Of a stretch of DNA of 64,000 bases, positions 23,661 through 36,444 are shown in pieces. The number at the start of each line of letters is the position of its first letter. Position 1 is the first letter of the stretch. Below the pieces are notes generated by a model. That model had not been told where the DNA came from. It worked only from the letters and a program-made list of their open reading frames with translations, and did no database searches. The stretch spans positions 35,127,754 to 35,191,753 of the forward strand of contig NC_074721.1 of the NCBI RefSeq assembly GCF_947242115.1, written 5' to 3'. Source of the DNA: Biomphalaria glabrata. Lineage: Eukaryota; Mollusca; Gastropoda; Planorbidae. The translations under genes and the position numbers were made by a program.

Positions 23661-24649
23661 AATGTTAAAAGCTCTTGCTTCGTCCTAGTACATTCTCAAA
23701 AACGCGATTGGTATATGAATATATTATTTAAAATATAAATGATTCTAAATCTCCTTTCATTATATATCGGATATGACAGCGCTATATAAATTATTGTAAT
23801 TATTACAATAATTATCATCACCTATGCATAAGTTTGCCATTAATTATAATGGTATAAAAATTGATTTAGATCTTGATTTTTTTTATTAAATAATATTTAT
23901 AATATGAAGGCCTATTTATCTTTGTTAATAAAAATAAACAAAAAGAAACTTACTTTTCCTTTTCAAATCGCAGAAAGTAGAACTTTATACCCATATTGAG
24001 CTGTGATTAAGTTGGGTGGTTTGCAATTTCGCGGCTGTGTGTATGTGTTAAAGTGAATTTCTATTAATGATTGTTAAAGAGATAATTGTCGCCCCTATTT
24101 TCTTTTGCTGCGTTATATCAATGTTTTCTAGCTTAACCTCTCTCATCCCTCTTTTTCGTTAACTTTCAATGGAACCATCAAATGACGGGGGAGGGAAGGA
24201 GCAAAAACAAAGGGGAGTGCCATCAAACGTCCATGCCGACTAGCAAACACAGCCTCGAAGACATCAAAGCAGTGCTGAAGCCTAAGCCGCTCGTGCATAG
24301 CAGAAAGTACGGTCTAACATTTTGCAAATGATAATACGTAGGCCCTACAGTGTATAAAGTATTTTTTTTTATATTCTTGTTGAATTTCAAACAAAATAAA
24401 TTGTAATAATAATAAATAAAAATAGAAAACGTGTTCGGTCCTTTGTGTCTTGCTGCAGTCACTTTGTTTTTAAAAGTTGTCTGCATTGACATTTTTTTTC
24501 TTTTTTCGTGACCAGACCGTCCCATTTGGTACCGGCACACCGGGCATTTGCCCGTTTGTCCATATTGCCAGTCCGCCCCTGATCTAGACTAGCAATGATA
24601 AATCTGTACGATTAGAAATATTTTACGAATTGTTTTTGTTTAGCACTAT

Positions 24650-25050
24650 TTCCTTCTCGCAATGTGCTATGATTCTATCACGTGTCTGGACCAGTTGGGA
24701 AAGGGAGGGGGGAGAAAAGTGGCATCTGTGTGAATGTTACCGTGATCGCTTTTTTAAACGCATAAAAAAAATAGTACGACTTGAATTCGAACTTAGGGCT
24801 CTAGTCTTCTCAATTTATACCACCACATCTGTCAAGTACAATTTTTTCCCTTGTTCGATACAAAAAATAATTAATTACTAATAGTTAATCAACTATTATT
24901 TTTCAATTGATTCTTGTTTGGTCATTTACAATAAATAACTGCAAAATTTCAACTTGATCAGAGATTGGGAGAAATAACGTGTACATTTATTTTTTACCAG
25001 ACAAACAGACGGACAGACAGAGAGAGCTGTTAAAATATTTGAAAAATCCC
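24650..25050 (-). repeat. Composite SINE-like element, reverse copy
   Basis: CACGTGTCTGGACCAG, a good B box in reverse (GAATTCGAACTTAGGGC), then family A. It shows that the tRNA-like part and family A belong to one unit. Confidence 0.6.
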
Positions 25051-25934
25051 CCCAAAAAATGCTTCAGCCTCCATTGATTTTAAACTTGTAACCATGCATG
25101 ACTTAAAATACCATATAACCATCACTCGATACCTGCATTTCAGTGCGTTCCCTGGTCTAAATATTTTTTATTACACCAAAGCACGCAGACCTCTGAAATC
25201 TTGGGCCAATGACCTGCATTTTAAATAATTTTGTGTCGAGTTGTTTTAGTTACTACATTAGTTACTACATTTTACTACATTTTAAATTCGTTTCAATCCT
25301 ACCTCCAGTGTCTCCTCATATTTCTTTCTTTATTATTTTTGCAATTTATTAAAACTAGTGTTCTATGTGTGTATGATACGCTCATGAATACATTTGAGAA
25401 GCCTTGTAAGTCTATGGAATTAATCGAAAAGATCCGCTATTGTGGATTCTAACGCATATGTTAAATAGCCAGAAATCTAAAAATAGAACTTCATCGTGAC
25501 AGCTTAAACTCAAAATGGCCGACTGCACGATCTTGTGAAAAAAAAAGGGAAAAAAGCGCTTTAAGAAACAGATCGGTGATTACTGGTGCGTGAAGGTCAG
25601 AGATGACGACCACGCGCGTGACTCTTGCGTGAGGGGGCGCCACGTTAGTGAATGTTGTCATATGATTCTAGTGTTTTGTGTCTGTGTTTATATGTGTATT
25701 CATACATTAGTAAATTCTTTTTTAGGCCTATATGAGAGTGTTATCGTGACTATGTGAATATGCTAATGTATCGAATACTCTTTATTGTTACAGTTTTTGC
25801 TCTCATTGCGTCATCAAAATAGTTCTATAAGCTAGTACACTGGTGAAGACCTTTGTACTAAAATGTATACACTTTAAAGGGCTACTAGACGTCCGACAAA
25901 AGGAGGAAATGTGATGAAAATGTCCTGCTTCTAC

Positions 25935-26115
25935 TCCGTTAATTATTACAAAGTTTACATCAAGTCACTCTGTCTGTCTGGTAAAACATTTGTACACGTT
26001 ATTTCTCCCACACCAAGTCTCGGGACCAAGTTGAAACCAATAATGAAGATAACTAAAATAACCAATTAGTGAATTAATTACTGGTAGTTAGTTATTTTGT
26101 TTATTACCATAAATT
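25935..26115 (+). repeat. Dispersed repeat family A
   Basis: TCTGTCTGTCTGGTAAAAC, TACACGTTATTTCTCCCAC and ACCAATTAGTGAATTAATTAC identify it. Confidence 0.65.
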
Positions 26116-26984
26116 ATCCAGACGGTCTACTACTTCACTCGGTGAAACTATGAAAAACAAATTGCCCCAATTGTGAATGTCAAATTTTACTAACAAGAAC
26201 TATTGGTTCTAAATGGACCTCATTATCACCAAAACGAACGGTCACGTGATCATATTAATATAACAACGATAACGTGATAAACCATTGTTGATAAACGTTA
26301 GATCGTAATTTGTATAGAAGAGATAGGGAAATACGTGACTCAATGTTGGTTGTTTACGATTGGTGAATGAGGTTCATTGTGCCGATGTGTCATAAAATCT
26401 CAAATCTTTTATTTAAATGTACCAGGATATTTAATTCTGTTACAGTCTGATCAATTTTTTTTTTTATAAAGTCAGTGAACGTTTGATATGATGACAACAG
26501 CGTTTAAATTACTGGCTCTTGTTTTTCACTTGTATTTAAGCCATCACCTAAACTACACCACGCAAGTTAAACTTTAACGTAATCTCGGTGTATTGTTTCT
26601 AAAATATTTCACATGTTACGGATGTTCTTTCAGAGTTGAAGAGAATCTACCTGGATGGTCAAGTCAGATCTTCGACTAGTACCTGGTCGCTAAAAGCGAT
26701 GGAGTCGGTTAGAGGTCCGTGGTTCGAGTCCTCCTGTGAACAATCTATGTTTCACTTACTCCTCCCTGTCCTGTGTACCTTGGTGCTGATATAATGTGAA
26801 CACTGGAATAGATGGCGCTGTCTGCGCCGTTACGTAGTCGTCTGAAACACTGCATCCATAGTGACTCATACTACTTAAGTTGTTTTTTTTTTATATTGTA
26901 TTTGTAAACTAGTATTTAGAAGTTAAACAAAATTCTTTTTTAAACAATGTGTATTTCGTTTAAAAAAAATAATGATTCGTTGGT

Positions 26985-27065
26985 TTAACTCTTTCTCTCC
27001 GTAATTATTTACCACATTCTGGTGGAATCAACGCTGGTATCGTCAGTTAGGAGAAAAGGAGTTAA
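26985..27065 (-). mobile_element. 81-bp palindromic MITE, type 2
   Basis: TTAACTCTTTCTCTCCG to GGAGTTAA; the same length as 22481-22561 but inverted. Confidence 0.75.
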
Positions 27066-27928
27066 AGTTTTATTATTTCTTGATAATCTAGCAAATGATA
27101 TACACAATTAAGTTTTAATCTTGAGATATTCTATTGTTTATTTTGTATCTTAATTTAAGTTTATCTATAAATATTTTTCTAAATTGTCTGCCTCAGATAG
27201 TTAAAGTAATTCTATACAACGCACAGACAAAGATAAAAATAGTTTGCCGGAAAACGCCATGCACAGGCATTTCCTGTTGAGTCACATTTCCCAGGTAACG
27301 TGTACATTAGACTAATATTAATTTAACTTCTTGAAAGAAGATTTTCTTTTTAACTACACTGCTATATTTGACAACACGGTGAACATATGATCGACTTCAA
27401 CCTAAACTAAGAAAAAAAAATTGTTGAACACATTCAATAACTCATGTGTAATCGAGAATCTCGCACAAAACAGGAAGATTGTTTCATTTATAGGAACTTT
27501 TCATAAACAAGGTCTCTGTTGCATTGCGCCTACATATATCAGAAGTAATGATAAGCTATGTAGTCTAAACAGCGTGGAAATAAAATGGTGTGCAGCTTTT
27601 AGAATAAAACCTTTTATCTCTTTGCGTTTGTCACCTACCATTGTTTTAGCTTTATTCGTACTGGACAATGTTTATTTTCATTAAATATTAGAAAATCTCC
27701 ACTAATCCTAACCCTTTTCTTTTCCGGTTATTTTTTATTTCGGTTACTTTTTATCACCCACACATTATTTCATTTAGCTTTCTCATCTTTTTTTTTCATA
27801 GTATTTTATTGCTTACAACTTAAAAAAAAAACTTAACCGGATGTCCAAGAATCAAAATGTAAACAAAGAGCGGATTACTGTGATGAACTTAATTCTGAAA
27901 ATCCCCACTGTGTCTTGCTTGAGCTCCG

Positions 27929-30900
27929 CTAGAATAAATCCTTCTCACACAGCACGCTGGGCCTCGCGAAGGGATTGTTGCAGACAATGTCATTCATCCT
28001 ACTTTGCCTCTCCTTGACCAGCTCGATGCAATCTTCGAACCCGTTAAAATTGTTCGGCTCCGAAGGGAACCAGTCAAAGATGTTCAGAGTCACCCCAGTG
28101 CGTTGAAAGATAAACCTGCCGTCAGAGGCGGCGTCTGTACCTGAGATGTACACCCTGGCCACGTCCGTGCGGTTGACGTAAAGCTGCAGGAAGATGATCT
28201 CCGCCTGGCCGTCTATCTCGGCGACGTAGGCTCCAACAGACTCGCACGCTGCCCTGGCCAGACTGAAACTCGGGAATGTTAATCTTGAAATGAAATAGAG
28301 TTTATTTAAGTAAGCAAAGGGAGGGAAGAACCTGGCGTTGTCAAGACTCACTCTTATATCTGCAATAGATGCAAAGAAGGATAACTCATAGAACATTATT
28401 ATTATCAAACCAACACAAATATATATAATCGTAGCTAGTTATATCAAACTAGTTAGTTAACTAGTTATCAAACAGACACAAATATATATAATCGTAGCTA
28501 GTTATATTAACTACTAGCCTGACATTACCCGCGGACTGAGGGCCTTGGTTTGTGTTCACTAATCTAGTGGGTTGGATTTAGATGTATGTTAAACTTAGTT
28601 AATGTTCCTTTCGAGTTTCTCTCTTTCGCCGCGAAAATGGGTTTACCTGTTAAGCCGATACATTCATGAATAGGTTATAAAGTACAATTAAAACTGGTTT
28701 ACCCGATTTTTTAAATGAATGGAATTATAAAGTACGTCAGGACGTTCTGAATTCGCTGATATAATGAACGAATTTATGTAGAAATGTTTTTGAAACACAA
28801 ATTTGAAGGTTAATTTTATTAAATAATGAAATCAATAGACTATATACTATATTGTCATGTGTCATGTAAAAAAACTATCTGTGCAAAATGTAGTTTTAAA
28901 ATTTAGATCTAGATCTAGATTCTTTCAATCTAAAAATGGTAAGCATAGCCTAGATCCGGGGTCGGCAACCTGCGGCTCGCGAGCCACATGCGGCTCTTTG
29001 GATGTGAAGCTGCGGCTCTTTAGTTCCATACACAAATATTATTTATTGTATCGAGACATTTTTTAAAATAGTTAGGAATCTTTTAACGAATATTAGGCAA
29101 CGATTCTATCTCTCAGCCACTTGTACTCGCTTTTCACCCCCCCCCCCCCGTCGTCTATGTTATTAGTCCGCCGGAAGCTCTCGAATAACGCCGTCGTCGG
29201 ATGTTTCTATGTAGGTTTTAATTCGCTTTGATGCAAGACGATTTGGCATCTTAATCACTTGCTTTGACTGTGACGTATAGTTTGTTGTTGTAGTACCATA
29301 TAGTTTGTTGTTGTTTGTAAATTGTTTCTAAGGTAGAATTGAATTATCTTTTCAAAATTAGAAGCAATCTACAAGTAATGCTATTCTGGCAACCTTTGCG
29401 GCACCACTAAAAATCGCACAAAAGGAAAACCATTTACGATGATGAGTATGTCAAAAACTGCTTCCTACATGCATATGAAGAACTGTTTCATGATTTCAAA
29501 AAGCAAACCAGAAATATTGAAAAAAAAAACAAAACAAAGATTTGCCACAATCCGCTGAAACAGTACAAGACAGTATAGCTAAAATGTCTTCGATATTTGC
29601 AGATAGAAGATATTCAACTTCTTTTCTGCCTTAGCACTTGCTATAGATTAGTCTTGGGACTTAAAGACACCGCACAAGTTGCCCATTTTGTCAGTTATAT
29701 GTCTTCTCAAGGTCTAAAAGAAGAACTTCTAGGATTGCTACCGCTTTCGTGACAAACTAAAGGGGAAGAAAGGGCGAATGCCGTGCAATAATACCTTGAA
29801 GACAATAAGATCGATTTAAATAAAATCATTTAAATAGCAACTGACCGAAAATGACAGGAAAAAATAAAAGAGGAACAACGATTAGTCGGAGCAAAATAAA
29901 CGAAGAAATTCTTACGTTTCACTGAATAATGCACCAAGAAATGCTTTGTGCCCAAAACGATTCCAACCTAAATAGATGAGGTCATGAGTTTGTTGTCAAA
30001 ACTGTTAACAGCATCTTGTCAAAAGCACTATGCCACTTAAACGAAATGGACACTCAGTATTCCGACCTCCTTCTTCCCTAAAAAAGTGCTATGACTTTTC
30101 AAAAGTAGGTCATGAAACGTTTTGCTTTGTGCTTGAATGAAATCAATACATTTCTAAATGATGAAGACAATTGATCACATCGAATTAGAGAACGACAAAT
30201 AGTAGCACACATTTTACTTTATAATCGATATAACAGAGAAATTAAATGAGCTGAATCTAAAACTGCAAGGAAAGGAAAACCCGTCCTATGTTTTAGTAGA
30301 AGAATTGGTTTGTTTTGAAGACAAATTAATAGTTTTTTGCAGAAGATATTCAGAGCGCTTAATTACTTCATCATGAATGTCTAAAACAGTATCGCGATAA
30401 AATCAGAACTTTTGATTTTGACACGAATTACTTTAGCACAGTTATAAAAAAATCAAAGATAAATTTCTTGACAGATTTGAGCAGTTTGAAACCAACAATA
30501 CTATTCGAGCATTCATAGTTCACTATCTCAATAGTTTGAGGTCCAGAAATGTAGATACATAACGCAACAAAGTGGACAACTTTAAGGAATGCCGCGAGAT
30601 GATTCGGCGCTTGAAATAATCTTCCAGGTTGCTACAGTGAGTTTAAGAAGTTGGCATTTGGAGTGCTGACTATATATCGATCACGCTCACATCTGCAGTA
30701 TTTTAAGTTTTAATATGAATGCCTGGTATGGCAATCTGAGCATTAGAAATAAAAATAAACTTCATAGAATCCTAAATGCTGCTAGTAAAGTCATTGGTAA
30801 AAAACAAATCCCATTTGGGCAGATGTTTGAGACAAGCATCCATAAAAAAGCAAAAAAGATTATAGAAATAAGAAATCACCCTTTGGGTCAGGATTTTGTG

Positions 30901-31851
30901 ATTTTACTATCACAAAAGAGATACAAGACACCGATAGCAAAGATAAACAGACATAAACACTCTTTTGTACCCCTGGCAATCAAATCATTAAATAGAAACA
31001 ATTTGATATTAACTTTTTTCGTATGTAAATTATGAGTGAGTCAGGTATGAATGTACATATTTTTTTCATAGTTACTATGTTCTGTTTGGTGTAATGCACA
31101 AATTGTAAGACAAATTTCCTCACGGACAGTAAAGATTATTATTATTATTATATTCGAGCGAGCAAGCGTTCTCTTGCATGAATATAATTAAAAGTAATAT
31201 AAGAAGCCAACTAACAATTGAGCATTTAGAGTCGTGTTTGAAAAAAAAAAACAAGTTACCGTTTGAGCCAAATGAATCCAAAATTTTTTAAACCATGCCC
31301 GACAATCAACCCCCTGTGGTTGATTGCTTTATTTTTTGTTATTGAAGTACAAGTTAATGTTGTAAATAAACTTTTAACTTCTTTAGTTGTTTCGAAAAAA
31401 AAATAATTATCTAATAATATATATATATGCATTTATTTTAACTGTGATTAACACTACTTATATATTTTTTAAAAATCATTGGTGATAACTATTTATAGTT
31501 TGCAAGAAAAAACTTTGCGGCTCTTTAAAAACTTCGAAATTGTGTAAATTGTGATTTTTGGCTCTTTCGACTCAAAAGGTTGCCGACCCCTGGCCTAGAT
31601 CTATGAAATATATATATATTACAAGATCTTCGGGGCTTGCAAAGACCTTCCTTCAGGGAACAGTACAAGGAAAAAGAAGAAGAAGCAGACAGAGAAAGCG
31701 ATAGGAGGACAACATGAATGGACGGGCCTGCCATTGAAAGAGGGTCTAACTAAGGCCAAAAAAAGAGAAGAATAAGAAAGACGGTCGACGAATCTTGCGT
31801 GGTGCCCCAACGTTCCATCAGACTAAAGGATAGGTAAAGATAAAGGTAAAA

Positions 31852-31919
<68 letters not shown>

Positions 31920-32707
31920 TATAGTCCTATAGAGAGAGCCAACAACAAAGTCTTATATTGAGGAATATATCATATACAGTAATTTTCCTTCCAGACCTTT
32001 CGATCTTTAGGGCAGATGATGGAAAAGTCGCCTGTTTCTTTGGCCCACGTTTAACGAGGGTATCATGTGACCAACCCTACGACCAACTACCTTTACTCGT
32101 CCTCAACTAATATCAGGTAAACCGGCCCATAGCCATTTGCCAACAAGCCCCCCCCCCCCCCATGACAAGTCCGTGACTATTCGGTGGTATCTCTATAAAT
32201 AGAAAAGATTTGTTGCTTAAACATTGAGGCTATGAAGATACTAAAGCTTTTGACACACATGACTGCAACCAATTTTTTTTTAATACACTAATATGTATCC
32301 CGGAAATTCGGACAGGAAGCAGTGGTTGTAATAATTATATTTAGTTTAATAAACATTGGGAGTGTCGTTGACTTAATATCTAAGATGTTTTTAGTTTAAC
32401 ACCAAACAAAAAAATTATATTACTAACTACCTCCTTTCAAATTATTTTTATATATCATATGAAACATCAATATGCACAAAGTTGCTTACCAACATTTGCT
32501 AGATATAATTTACTATATTTAAAAACGCTTACTGAATGCTATGTGGGGGATACATTGCACATATGCTATTGCAAATTGTATTATAACTATTAGGTATTAG
32601 CTACATACAATTACCATTAAGTTTGTGTAACACACTTGAAGAATACCTGTGGCCAAGACAAAATGGACAGTCCCAATCAGTAACAGTGTTAAGAGAGCGC
32701 TCGTCAT
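27929..32707 (-). CDS. Secreted single-domain C-type lectin, copy 1
   Basis: Two exons, 32707-32647 and 28359-27929, give 163 residues. Exon 1 encodes only a signal peptide ([20 protein letters not shown]) and ends in phase 1 at a GTATTC donor; exon 2 follows a TTGCAG acceptor. The rest is one C-type lectin domain: a first cysteine in AACES, the calcium/sugar motif EPN ([12 protein letters not shown]), MNDIVC, and a closing LCEK. EPN in this fold usually means mannose-type binding, but specificity is inference. Exon sizes (61 and 431 nt) match the divergent copy at 39497-45459 exactly, and the stretch [12 protein letters not shown] is identical, so the two are recent duplicates. The 4.3-kb intron contains a decayed hAT transposon. 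No transmembrane segment is seen; a secreted recognition protein is the simplest reading. Confidence 0.85.
28505..28720 (+). repeat. Dispersed repeat family C (TACCCGCGG type)
   Basis: ACTAGCCTGACATTACCCGCGG, TTGGATTTAGATGTATG and AAAATGGGTTTACC are shared with 42780-43000, 46406-46770 and, reversed, 55925-56410. It is just upstream of the hAT insertion, in the lectin copy 1 intron. Confidence 0.6.
28956..31592 (+). mobile_element. Decayed hAT transposon (GTF2IRD2/EPM2AIP1-like) in lectin intron
   Basis: Ends CCGGGGTCGGCAACCTG and GGTTGCCGACCCCTG, with a perfect 8-bp target duplication GCCTAGAT (28948-28955, 31593-31600). Plus-strand translation near 29440 gives [16 protein letters not shown], like vertebrate GTF2IRD2/EPM2AIP1-type hAT proteins. 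Stops are frequent. A LINE 3' end (30700-31150) is inserted in it. Confidence 0.85.
30700..31150 (+). mobile_element. Rex1/L2-like LINE 3' end
   Basis: The frame 30715-31035 reads [19 protein letters not shown] and later [20 protein letters not shown], a typical C-terminus of Rex1/L2-type proteins. The 3' tail is (ATT)n at 31130-31150. It is nested in the hAT element. Confidence 0.75.
31622..31830 (+). mobile_element. LINE ORF2 C-terminal fragment
   Basis: TCAGGGAACAGTACAAGGAAAAAG, GGACAACATGAATGGACGGG and GGTGCCCCAACG translate into [20 protein letters not shown] and VVPQR-like pieces of a non-LTR retrotransposon protein. Confidence 0.5.
31852..31917. repeat. (TA)n microsatellite
   Basis: Almost pure TA run of about 65 bp. 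Confidence 0.97.
31990..32125 (-). mobile_element. SINE family 2, truncated
   Basis: CAGACCTTTCGATCTTTAGG, GTATCATGTGACCAACC and CAACTAATATCAGGTA are body words of the family; the tRNA-like head is missing. Confidence 0.55.
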
Positions 32708-32817
32708 TTTCTTGACTTCGACAGACGATAAAAATATTTACATCTGAAACGAAAAGTTTCAAAGCGTTGTAACATACAAGACAAATTAGTAGTTGAATAA
32801 TCAAGGTGAATGCAACG

Positions 32818-33012
32818 CTGTAATAACCAAAGTGAAGACAACTCTATAGTAACCAAAGTGTACACAACTCTATAGAAATCAAAGTGTTGACAACTCTATA
32901 GTAACCAAAGTGTAGACAACTCTATAGTAACCGAAGTGTAGACAAGTGTAGACAACTCTATAGTAATCAAAGTGTAGACAACTCTATAGTAATCAAAGTG
33001 TAGACAACTCAA
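32818..33012. repeat. 26-28-bp minisatellite upstream of lectin copy 1
   Basis: About seven units of GTAAYCAAAGTGTAGACAAC plus TCTATA. It starts about 110 bp upstream of the lectin copy 1 start codon, so it may lie in that gene's promoter. Confidence 0.85.
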
Positions 33013-33184
33013 CAACAATGGCAGTGTAAATAACTCATTTCAAAGCATATTATTTGAATCAAGTAAATGTTTCTCTATTCTTCTTATTCTATCAAAATCT
33101 TTTGTTTGTTTGTAATTTACATCTTAAATATGCTTTTTTTTTTCTTAAATCCAATTAACGGCAAATGAACATTTTAGATCTAGA

Positions 33185-33395
33185 TGGACTTCACCTTCAC
33201 CTATCCCTTAGTCTGTTGGACCGTTGGGGCACCATACAAGATTTGTCAACCTTCTCCATTCCTCTCAATCCCTTGCCTTGGATAGAACCCCTTGCAATGG
33301 CAGGCCCGTCCATTCTTTTATGTTGTCTTTCCGTCGCTTTCTCTGTCTGCAACTTCTTCTTTTTTTTTTTTTTTTTGAAGGAAGGTCTTTGGAAA
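33185..33395 (-). mobile_element. LINE ORF2 C-terminal fragment
   Basis: Reverse of 31622-31830, with GTTGGGGCACCATA-like and GGCAGGCCCGTCCATTC words. Confidence 0.5.
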
Positions 33396-33705
33396 TTGTA
33401 CCAAAAAACACATTGTACATGTTACATTAAACACAACACTGCCGACCAGAAGTGTTTAAGATAATCTGAATATCAACCGACAACTTTGCACAGCAAATTC
33501 GCTTTCAAGTGACATATCGATACTAGTACAAATACTTTGACAGATGTAGTAAAAAAGATGTAATGGAATGAAAGAGGATTTGTATTTTAAACATAAAATG
33601 TTAATACAAACTTAACTTACTTACTGGTATCGTTTTAAAAAGTCCTTAAGTGCGCGTATAGTTTCAGTATATTGTTTCAAATAAAGAAGGGAACACAGAT
33701 TAGCG

Positions 33706-34725
33706 CAGAGTGATTCCCAAACCTTTTCCTTAACAAAACACATTGCACATTCTGAGAATTGAGCGGAACAATTTGATTATCTTTTTGGGTTGGATTATTT
33801 GCAATTTGTTTAAACAATCAAACCGTATTGTATATTTTGCATTATTATTTAATTTCAAGTCTAAAACTAAAATACAATACAGATATAATCATTGGAAAAA
33901 ATGAAAGTTTGATCACTTTGAGGGTATTGGGTCTTTGAAGAGCATAACTACTTGGTATCAGGTATGATATTGACAAGCAGAGTTACACTATCTGAAGTGT
34001 CGAGCCTGTTACCATACTTCGTCTTTTGTTTCAAAATAATAAGAAAATGATGTTACGCACAGCTCTGTGGCATTTTTACCTCTCGAGAGATGATCTTTTC
34101 CCTTTGCAACTTCTTGCGTGACTGAAGAGGCCAATCCTTGATACACAGCTGCGATCGCAGGTTGGGCATATGTAATCACCAGGCGCCATTGTATTTTCAC
34201 CCTTCTTTCTGCCACTTTTGTGTATGTAATCTGCCATCATAGACCCTTCCTTTATGCTCTCTCTCCATGTAGATCTATCCAGTGCTACTTTTCCCCAGCT
34301 GCTAGTGTCGATTTTGAAAAGCTTCATGTCGAGTTTGCATACATCCATATGCCGTAAAAGTGGGCGACCTGCGGCTAGATTGTAGATAACGAAAGAAAGA
34401 TACTAATACTTTGTTTTCGAACATATTGTGGAACTCTTCAGACAAACTCGACCAGAAATCTTTTAAATCTAATGGTTGATGATCTTTGTACCTTTGTTTC
34501 AAATTAGAGTCAAATCTAGAGCAGTTCAAAGTTCATATCCATGTTATTATATAATTTTTCCGCTTCCGAGAAGAGAAAATAAAGTAATTTTTTCTGTTCA
34601 GCATTTACTTTGGAATTAATTCAAAGTGTAGGCCTACACATTAATTACTGCATTTGTTCGTGGAACACCTAATCAGGCCTCGCGGAATCCTAGTGTTCCG
34701 TGGAACACAGTTTGAGAAACACTGG
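33706..34725. mobile_element. Possible hAT element containing a LINE fragment
   Basis: The left end GTGATTCCCAAACC and right end AGTTTGAGAAACACTGG are roughly inverted; no clear target duplication was found. Inside, minus-strand frames 34350-34080 read GDYICPTCDRSCVSRIGL and HARSCKGK, the C-terminal finger of a LINE protein. Confidence 0.4.
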
Positions 34726-35019
34726 TCAAGAGAATCGTTTATTTTCGACAACCTGACATTGCGATCCTTCATTGTAAAACTAAGTGACATTTAGTACAGC
34801 ATTGACTACTTTAGAAGATCAAAGCAATAGACAAATTGAACAACAGCTAGTTTTATATTGAACAATATCTTTGTGATCGTAGGATCATTAACAAGAGGGT
34901 GAGGGGGGGTATGGACGACAGTTTCAAAAATTGAAACAATCGAAACTAGTTTTGGGCAGAAAGTCGATTTATTGCAACACAGGGACAGGTACACAATAGA
35001 CCCTCGAAATCCTCCTCAT

Positions 35020-35027
35020 CATCATCA

Positions 35028-35062
<35 letters not shown>

Positions 35063-35080
35063 ACCTATCTATCTATCTAC

Positions 35081-35167
<87 letters not shown>

Positions 35168-35179
35168 CCTATCTATCTT

Positions 35180-35239
<60 letters not shown>

Positions 35240-35251
35240 CCTATCTATCTT

Positions 35252-35315
<64 letters not shown>

Positions 35316-35316
35316 A

Positions 35317-35356
<40 letters not shown>

Positions 35357-35420
35357 ATATCTTACTATCTAATTATCTGTCTATTTATCTATCTTTCTAT
35401 CTATCTATCTCTCTTTCTCT
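35020..35420. repeat. (ATCT)n microsatellite
   Basis: About 400 bp of CTAT repeats, preceded by a (CT)n run. The 155-codon frame across it is an artefact. Confidence 0.98.
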
Positions 35421-35454
35421 ACTCCCCCCCCCCATTTAAAGTAAAAAAGTAAAA

Positions 35455-35600
35455 GAAAACTTTCCCTTTTAGACCTTGTGATCTATTAGGCAGATGATGT
35501 TAAGGTCATCTGTTTCTTTGGCCAACGGCTAATGAGCAGGGTGTCATGTGGCCGGCACAACGACCAACCGCCTATACTTTCCCCCAACTTGGGCAATGGT
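35455..35600 (-). mobile_element. SINE family 2, truncated
   Basis: CCCTTTTAGACCTTGTGATC and GTGTCATGTGGCCGGCAC; the head is missing. Confidence 0.55.
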
Positions 35601-36444
35601 CAACTACTTACTGACTTAGTGTCTATTAATGCAATAACTAGAATGTTACAAAAATAAATTTTTAATTTTTTTTTTACTGCCTGACTGCCTCAGCGCTGCT
35701 CGATGAGTTCAAGGCATTAACAAGAATATAGAACCAGTCATTACAACTAAATCAAGAGGCGCAACCAATAAAGAGGATAATAAATTGTAAAGGAAATTCT
35801 TTGCGTCTTAATGACTAAAATACTCTTTAATTGGCTTAAAAACGTACACAAGATAAACTTATTTAATTTTCTAAATTCACAACATATTCTAAAATTAAAT
35901 TATACCAAAGAACACACTAACCTGTTGCCACCCGTAATTGTTGATTTTTACCGTAGAATTAAATAAATCAAAATCTAAGTACTAACTTTGTGCTACTATA
36001 ATGAGTAGAATCTTAAAATTACTAGATCCAATATGGTCAGGTTTACTAGATCTAGTTAAATCTAGTGCAACCGGTAATAGTGTACATTATGCTGTTCGCG
36101 TTCGATCCGGTTCTTAATGGGAAACTACCGTATGCTTAAATAAATAAATCTGCACCACTAATCTGTCAGAAGATAGTTATTGTCTTTATAATTTATAGAT
36201 ATAAATTTTGTTCAAATTATTAATACATTTAGATCTAGATCTGGCCTCTATTAGGCTAAGTCTTATTTTGACTACCGGAAACAGACATGCTTCAAAACTT
36301 TGAATGATCTAAAATATTAAAATGCCCGATTTCATTTCTTTTCTAGTTTCTGAGATCTAAATGGGACGGACAGATGGACGGACAGACAGACCACACAAAA
36401 TTAATAGCGGCTATTCCCCTTTCGGGGGCAGCTAAATATAACAG

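Larger units (their letters stand above)
22695..24581 (-). mobile_element. hAT transposon, decayed, with nested insertions
   Basis: Ends CAGGGGGCGGACTGG and CCAGTCCGCCCCTG, with a perfect 8-bp target duplication ATCTAGAC (22687-22694, 24582-24589). Minus-strand translation near the right end gives GRSGHEKRKKMSMQTTFKN, like the start of ZMYM-type hAT proteins. A piece of the 13719-14775 family (about 23155-23340) and a LINE 3' tail (23470-23660) are inside it. Confidence 0.85.
25051..27920. other. Region without a recognised gene
   Basis: Holds a family A copy (25935-26115), the type 2 MITE (26985-27065) and unassigned AT-rich sequence. An 87-codon open frame at 27421-27684 has no recognisable domain. 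It lies downstream of the minus-strand lectin stop at 27929. Confidence 0.5.

Noticed and set aside
27421-27684. 87-codon plus-strand frame
   Set aside because: AT-rich, no recognisable domain, no splice or promoter context.
34972-35439. 155-codon frame of YLSI repeats
   Set aside because: Translation of an (ATCT)n microsatellite.
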